From Streptomyces muensis (lineage in GTDB: Bacteria > Actinomycetota > Actinomycetes > Streptomycetales > Streptomycetaceae): a stretch of 46,307 nucleotides of DNA. The stretch lies in the NCBI RefSeq assembly GCF_021474425.1, contig NZ_JAKEIP010000043.1, forward strand, positions 1 through 46,307. The letters are read 5' to 3'. Positions 39,778 to 46,307 of this stretch are shown piece after piece (position 1 is the first letter of the stretch; the number at the start of each line of letters is the position of its first letter). The position numbers and the translations under genes are program-made. Below the pieces are notes generated by a model, which did no database searches, had not been told where the DNA came from, and saw only the letters and a program-made list of their open reading frames with translations.

Positions 39778-40938
39778 CTAAGCCTGTTTGAGGATCTCCC
39801 CGTAGAGCCGTGCCGTCCGCCGCGCCACCGCGTCCCAGCCGAACTCCCCCACCGCGCGCTCCCGTCCGGCCTCGCCCATCCGACGGGCGGTCTCCGGGTC
39901 ACCGATCACCGAGTCCAGGGCCCGCGCGAGGCCGGCCTCGAAGGCCTCGGCGTCGTCGTCCAGCGGGACGAGCAGGCCGCTCTTGCCGTCGTCGACGACC
40001 TCGGGGATGCCGCCGACCCGCGAGGCCACCACGGGAGTTCCGCAGGCCATCGCCTCCAGGTTGACGATGCCGAGGGGTTCGTACACCGACGGGCAGACGA
40101 ACACGGCGGCATGCGTGAGGAGTTGGATCACCTCGGGGCGCGGCAGCATCTGCGGGATCCAGTGCACGCCCTCGCGGACCCGGCTCAGCTCCTGGTAGAG
40201 ATCGCGGAACTCCTGGTCGATCTCGGGGGTGTCGGGGGCACCGGCGCACAGTACGACCTGTGCGGCCGGGTCGATGTCCCGTACCGCGCGCAGCAGATGG
40301 GGCACGCCCTTCTGGCGGGTGATGCGGCCGACGAAGAGGACGTACGGGCGGTCGGCGTCGAGGCCGAAGCGGGCGAGGACGTCGGTGCGGTGGTCGGGCC
40401 GGTACAGGGTGGTGTCGATGCCGTTGTGGACGACATGGACGCGGCCCGGGTCGAGCGTGGGATAGCAGCCGAGGATGTCCTCGCGCATGGCTCCGGAGAC
40501 GGCGATCACCGCGTCGGCGGCCTCGATCGCGGTCCGCTCGGCCCAGCTGGACAGGGCGTATCCGCCGCCGAGTTGCTCGGCCTTCCAGGGGCGCAGCGGT
40601 TCCAGCGAGTGGGCGGTCATCACATGCGGGATGCCGTACTGGAGCTTGCCGAGGTGGCCGGCGAGGTTGGCGTACCAGGTGTGGGAGTGGACGAGTTCGC
40701 GGCCTTCGAGCCCGGCGGCCATGGCGAGGTCCACGGAGAAGGTGCGCAGCGCGTCGTTGGCGGTGTCGAGCGCGGACCACGGGCGGTGGCGCTGTACGCC
40801 GACCCCTCGGCCCTCGCCCCAGCAGTGCACCTCGAGGTCGACGAGGTCCCTCAACTCCCGGGCGAGGAACTCGACATGGACACCCGCGCCGCCGTACACG
40901 TCCGGCGGGTACTCCCGGGTCAGCAGTCCCACACGCAC
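39778..40938 (-). CDS. glgM: GT4 glucosyltransferase, GlgM-type (glycogen synthase-annotated)
   Basis: This 386-aa family 4 glycosyltransferase starts at GTG 40938, giving MRVGLLTREYPPDVYGGAGVH, with AGGGGG 7 nt upstream. Length and landmarks (HSHTWYANLAGHL, TAHSLEPLRPWKAEQLGGGY, FVGRITRQKG, PSVYEPLGIVNLEAMACG) closely match Mycobacterium tuberculosis Rv1212c. That enzyme, once called GlgA, was shown to be GlgM, forming alpha-maltose-1-phosphate from ADP-glucose and glucose-1-phosphate for the GlgE pathway. The EPLGIVNLE motif holds the donor-phosphate Glu. Coupling to glgC, which makes ADP-glucose, fits. True glycogen elongation cannot be excluded. Confidence 0.85.
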   Translation of the reverse strand: MRVGLLTREYPPDVYGGAGVHVEFLARELRDLVDLEVHCWGEGRGVGVQRHRPWSALDTANDALRTFSVDLAMAAGLEGRELVHSHTWYANLAGHLGKLQYGIPHVMTAHSLEPLRPWKAEQLGGGYALSSWAERTAIEAADAVIAVSGAMREDILGCYPTLDPGRVHVVHNGIDTTLYRPDHRTDVLARFGLDADRPYVLFVGRITRQKGVPHLLRAVRDIDPAAQVVLCAGAPDTPEIDQEFRDLYQELSRVREGVHWIPQMLPRPEVIQLLTHAAVFVCPSVYEPLGIVNLEAMACGTPVVASRVGGIPEVVDDGKSGLLVPLDDDAEAFEAGLARALDSVIGDPETARRMGEAGRERAVGEFGWDAVARRTARLYGEILKQA

Positions 40939-40979
40939 CCGGAACCCCCTGTTCTCAGCGGCTGGTTGCCCTTTCATGG

Positions 40980-41726
40980 TCACCCAGATGTGGCGCGTGG
41001 GGAAGAGCGCGGGGGTCGTGTGAAGCAACAGTCACCGCACACGCCCCCGCCCGGCACGCGGTAGTAGAGGCAGCAGCTGCGGCGGCGGAACGCGGTCCCG
41101 GTGCGGGTGCCGGTGGCGGCGAGGAGGGGGTGGGCGAAGAGTTCCGCGGTCAGGGCGCGGGTGCGGACGGCGGCGTCCGTACGGCCGTGGGCGCGCGCCC
41201 ACTGGTCGAGTTGCCGGGCCGCGGCCGCGAGCGCCGAGCCCGCGTTGCCCCACAGCAGGCCGGTGGCGACACGGTGGCGGGTGTGCAGGGCGGCGGTCAG
41301 GGGTTCCAGGTGGGCGCGCAGGACCGCGTCCGCGATGTCCGCCGCGTCGGCCGCGTCGGCCGGCAGTGGTCGTACCTCGGTGAGCCACAGGTCGTCGGGG
41401 GCGCTGCCCTCGGGGTCCCAGAGCAGCAGCCGCGGGTCGAGGTCGGGGAGGCGACCGTACAGCGCGGCACAGCCGAGCGTCACCGACCACAGCCGCGCCG
41501 CGAGGCCCTGCTGGGCGATGGAGGCGGCGATCCGCGGCTCGGGGGCGCGCAGGGCGTCCGCGACCTTCCGGACGCGGCGGCCCAGGGGATCTGCCTGAGG
41601 ATCCTCCGGGGGGTTTGCGTAGGTCTGCGCCAGAGTCGGGAGTGGCCGAAGTGCTACCCCTGCCGTGTGTAGTACGAAGAAGCCGCCCAGCGGCCGGAGC
41701 GCGGCGAGATCGGGGTCGAGGTCCAC
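40980..41726 (-). CDS. FhuF-like ferric reductase family [2Fe-2S] protein
   Basis: This protein of about 248 aa ends with RRSCCLYYRVPGGGVCGDCC. The CC-x10-C-x2-C pattern is the unusual [2Fe-2S] ligand set of FhuF, a siderophore-iron reductase. The rest is Ala/Leu-rich helical (LEPLTAALHTRHRVATGLLW, GNAGSALAAAARQLDQW), as in FhuF-like proteins. The start is uncertain: GTG 41726 gives MDLDPDLAALRPLGGF, while TTG 41744 with GAGAGG just before it would add six residues. It is upstream of the GlgM gene on the same strand (41 bp) but functionally unrelated. Its expected role is iron release from ferric siderophores in the cytoplasm. Confidence 0.83.
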   Translation of the reverse strand: MDLDPDLAALRPLGGFFVLHTAGVALRPLPTLAQTYANPPEDPQADPLGRRVRKVADALRAPEPRIAASIAQQGLAARLWSVTLGCAALYGRLPDLDPRLLLWDPEGSAPDDLWLTEVRPLPADAADAADIADAVLRAHLEPLTAALHTRHRVATGLLWGNAGSALAAAARQLDQWARAHGRTDAAVRTRALTAELFAHPLLAATGTRTGTAFRRRSCCLYYRVPGGGVCGDCCFTRPPRSSPRATSG

Positions 41727-41892
41727 GAAGAGCAGTAGTACCAAGGCCTCTCAGGGGCGTCACCTCGGGGGTTCCACCGAGGGTCACCCGCCTGGGGGAT
41801 GAGACCGGCGGCGTAATACTCCATCGGCAGTACGACACAGTGCGTGCTCTGGTACGACGACGGGAAGAGCTTTTCGGGGCATCGTGTTGGTT

Positions 41893-41954
41893 ATGAGAGC
41901 CGACCGTTCGCCGCGCCGGGGTAACCGCCCCCGCCTCACGCAGAGGAGCAGCTC

Positions 41955-41958
<4 letters not shown>
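41893..41958 (+). CDS. Possible 21-aa upstream peptide overlapping the DMT transporter start
   Basis: ATG 41893 opens a 21-codon frame (MRADRSPRRGNRPRLTQRSS then Ser) rich in Arg and Ser. Its TGA overlaps the ATG of the transporter gene (ATGA at 41955-41958). The ribosome site is weak. The overlap may mean translational coupling or a leader peptide, but chance is a real alternative. Confidence 0.3.
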
Positions 41959-44642
<2,684 letters not shown>

Positions 44643-46082
44643 ATGAGCACTTCGGCGCAGATCGGCGTCACGGGTCTGGCGGTCATGGGCCGCAATCTCG
44701 CCCGCAACTTCGCCCGCAACGGCTACACGGTCGCGGTCCACAACCGGACGCCGGCGCGTACGCGGGCGCTGGTGGAGGAGTTCGGCAGCGAGGGCGAGTT
44801 CATCGCGGCCGAGTCCGCCAAGGACTTCGTGGCGGCGCTGGAGCGCCCGCGGCGGCTGGTCATCATGGTGAAGGCCGGTGAGCCGACCGACGCGGTGATC
44901 CAGGAGTTCGCGCCGCTCCTCGAACCCGGCGACATGATCATCGACGGTGGCAACGCGCACTTCGCCGACACCCGGCGCCGCGAGCGCGACCTGCGCGAAC
45001 AGGGCATCCACTTCGTCGGCATGGGCGTCTCCGGCGGCGAGGAGGGCGCGCTGCTCGGGCCGAGCATCATGCCGGGTGGCCCGAAGGAGTCGTACGACTC
45101 GCTCGGTCCGATGCTGGAGAAGATCTCCGCGAAGGCGAAGGACGGGGCGCCCTGTGTGACGCACGTCGGTCCGGACGGTGCCGGGCACTTCGTGAAGATG
45201 GTGCACAACGGCATCGAGTACGCCGACATGCAGCTGATCGGTGAGGCGTACCAGCTGCTGCGCGATGTCGCCGGGTACGAGCCCGCGCAGATCGCGGAGA
45301 TCTTCCGGACCTGGAACCAGGGGCGGCTGGACTCCTACCTGATCGAGATCACCGCCGAGGTGCTGTCGCACGTGGACGCGGCGACGGGCAAGCCGTTCGT
45401 GGACGTGGTCGTCGACCAGGCGGAGCAGAAGGGCACGGGCCGCTGGACCGTGCAGATCGCGCTGGACCTGGGTGTGCCGGTGTCCGGGATCGCCGAGGCG
45501 GTCTTCGCCCGCTCGCTGTCCGGGCACGCGGCGCTGCGGGACGCGTCCCGCGGGCTGGCCGGGCCCAAGGCGGCGCCGCTGAGCGAGGCCGAGGCGGGAG
45601 CGTTCGCCGACCGGGTCGAGCAGGCGCTGTACGCGTCGAAGATCGTGTCGTACACGCAGGGCTTCCACGAGATCGACGCGGCGCGCGCGGAGTACGACTG
45701 GGACATCGACCTGGGGGCCGTCTCGGCGATCTGGCGCGGCGGCTGCATCATCCGCGCGGCGTTCCTGGACCGGATCCGCGCGGCGTACGACGCCCGGGCC
45801 GATCTGCCGAGCCTGCTGTCCGACGACACGTTCGCGCAGGAGATCGCCGACGCGCAGGACGACTGGCGTGAGGTGATCATCGCGGCGACCCGGCAGGGTG
45901 TGCCGACGCCGGGCTTCGCCGCGGCTCTCGCCTACTACGACGCGCTGCGTGCCGAGCGGTTGCCTGCGGCGCTTACGCAGGGGCAGCGGGACTTCTTCGG
46001 GGCGCACACGTATCGGCGGGTCGACCGGGACGGGACGTTCCACACGTTGTGGGGTGGGGATCGGTCGGAGGTTTCCGCCTAG
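44643..46082 (+). CDS. gnd: 6-phosphogluconate dehydrogenase, decarboxylating
   Basis: This 479-aa cytoplasmic enzyme of the pentose phosphate pathway oxidises 6-phosphogluconate to ribulose-5-phosphate with CO2 release and NAD(P)H. The N-terminal dinucleotide fold has GVTGLAVMGRNLARN (8-22), with NRT (38-40) favouring NADP. The family signature is IIDGGNAHFADTRRR, and the active site has VGMGVSGGEEGAL and GAGHFVKMVHNGIEYADMQ with the catalytic Lys and Asn. The length of about 480 aa is the long, dimeric class. ATG 44643 follows AGGAG by 8 nt. The stop is followed by a hairpin and the inverted copy of the dispersed repeat. Confidence 0.97.
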   Translation: MSTSAQIGVTGLAVMGRNLARNFARNGYTVAVHNRTPARTRALVEEFGSEGEFIAAESAKDFVAALERPRRLVIMVKAGEPTDAVIQEFAPLLEPGDMIIDGGNAHFADTRRRERDLREQGIHFVGMGVSGGEEGALLGPSIMPGGPKESYDSLGPMLEKISAKAKDGAPCVTHVGPDGAGHFVKMVHNGIEYADMQLIGEAYQLLRDVAGYEPAQIAEIFRTWNQGRLDSYLIEITAEVLSHVDAATGKPFVDVVVDQAEQKGTGRWTVQIALDLGVPVSGIAEAVFARSLSGHAALRDASRGLAGPKAAPLSEAEAGAFADRVEQALYASKIVSYTQGFHEIDAARAEYDWDIDLGAVSAIWRGGCIIRAAFLDRIRAAYDARADLPSLLSDDTFAQEIADAQDDWREVIIAATRQGVPTPGFAAALAYYDALRAERLPAALTQGQRDFFGAHTYRRVDRDGTFHTLWGGDRSEVSA

Positions 46083-46120
46083 TAGCTCGGGGTTCGGTCG
46101 TCGCGCGGGTGCGGCTGCGT

Positions 46121-46177
46121 GGGGGTTGATCGCGCCCACGCGGCGGAGCCGCGAATCGATACAGCCCCGCGCCCCTG
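46121..46177 (-). repeat. Dispersed 57-bp Streptomyces-type intergenic repeat, copy B
   Basis: This copy is the reverse complement of 32524-32580 with 51 of 57 identical positions. It lies 38 bp after the gnd stop. Most differences are transitions, suggesting a constrained structure. Nothing else is recognised from 46188 to the window end. Confidence 0.85.
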
Positions 46178-46187
46178 AAGAGGGGCG
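46170..46187 (+). terminator. Short hairpin downstream of gnd
   Basis: CGCCCCT (46170-46176) pairs perfectly with AGGGGCG (46181-46187) around a GAAG tetraloop. It overlaps the edge of repeat copy B and may terminate gnd transcription or a gene entering from the right. Confidence 0.55.
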
Positions 46188-46307
46188 TTGCGGTGGGCGG
46201 GGTTGTTGGCCGCCCACCGCTTTGCGTTTCCCGGCTCAGGTCAGGGGTGGGCCGGGGGCCGGGGTGGTATACACATATCCGAGCCCCCCAGACCGGGTGT
46301 TTCATCG

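Noticed and set aside
45973..46305. 110-codon minus-strand frame at the right edge
   Set aside because: Overlaps the end of gnd, the hairpin and the dispersed repeat; Pro/Arg/Thr-rich shadow composition.

Overview
The window is high-GC actinobacterial DNA that looks like a Streptomyces chromosome. Genes are tightly packed, with many ATGA/GTGA start-stop overlaps and frequent GTG and TTG starts. There are Tat-exported glycosidases, sugar ABC importers, an Rpf/LysM/M23 cell-wall hydrolase and a dispersed intergenic repeat of the kind common in Streptomyces. I found 37 protein genes that I support. I found no tRNA, rRNA, CRISPR array, insertion sequence or prophage gene.

Layout: (1) 1-2463: a DUF6777-type lipoprotein running off the left edge, and a lipase maturation factor homologue. 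(2) 2451-11234: an oxidative L-fucose (or L-rhamnose) catabolic operon on the minus strand. It holds a ribose-type ABC importer, an L-fuconate dehydratase, an SDR, an aldo/keto reductase, a mutarotase and a lactonase-type amidohydrolase. A divergent GntR/FadR regulator sits beside two perfect TGGTCGGACCA palindromes exactly 20 bp apart. (3) 11296-22006: an N-glycan operon on the minus strand: lipoprotein binding protein, two permeases, GH5 beta-mannosidase-like enzyme, exported GH85 endoglycosidase and cytoplasmic GH38 alpha-mannosidase. A LacI regulator is divergent from it, next to a CTAATGCGCATTAG palindrome. (4) 22054-26612: secreted GH20, GH29 alpha-L-fucosidase and a beta-lactamase-fold hydrolase, expressed from a TTGACA-N17-AATGAT promoter overlapped by an operator-like palindrome. 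(5) 26860-35590: amidase, SGNH hydrolase with TetR, GNAT, a 57-aa protein, a short HD protein, two SDRs (one highly atypical) and a wax ester synthase/DGAT. (6) 35736-46082: PA14-GH2 glycosidase, GlgC with a GlgM-type glucosyltransferase, FhuF-like protein, DMT transporter, Rpf-LysM-M23 hydrolase and 6-phosphogluconate dehydrogenase.

Taken together, 2.4-26.6 kb reads as one glycoprotein-glycan foraging island. GH85 outside the cell would cut N-glycans from protein. The GH29/GH20 pair would trim fucosylated antennae. One ABC system would import the mannosyl oligosaccharide for GH38 and GH5 to dismantle in the cytoplasm. The other would import L-fucose for oxidation. The individual families are known. 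The linkage of these modules under three different operator types, with the last fucose-pathway hydrolase missing, is the most interesting feature here. It is an inference from sequence and gene order.
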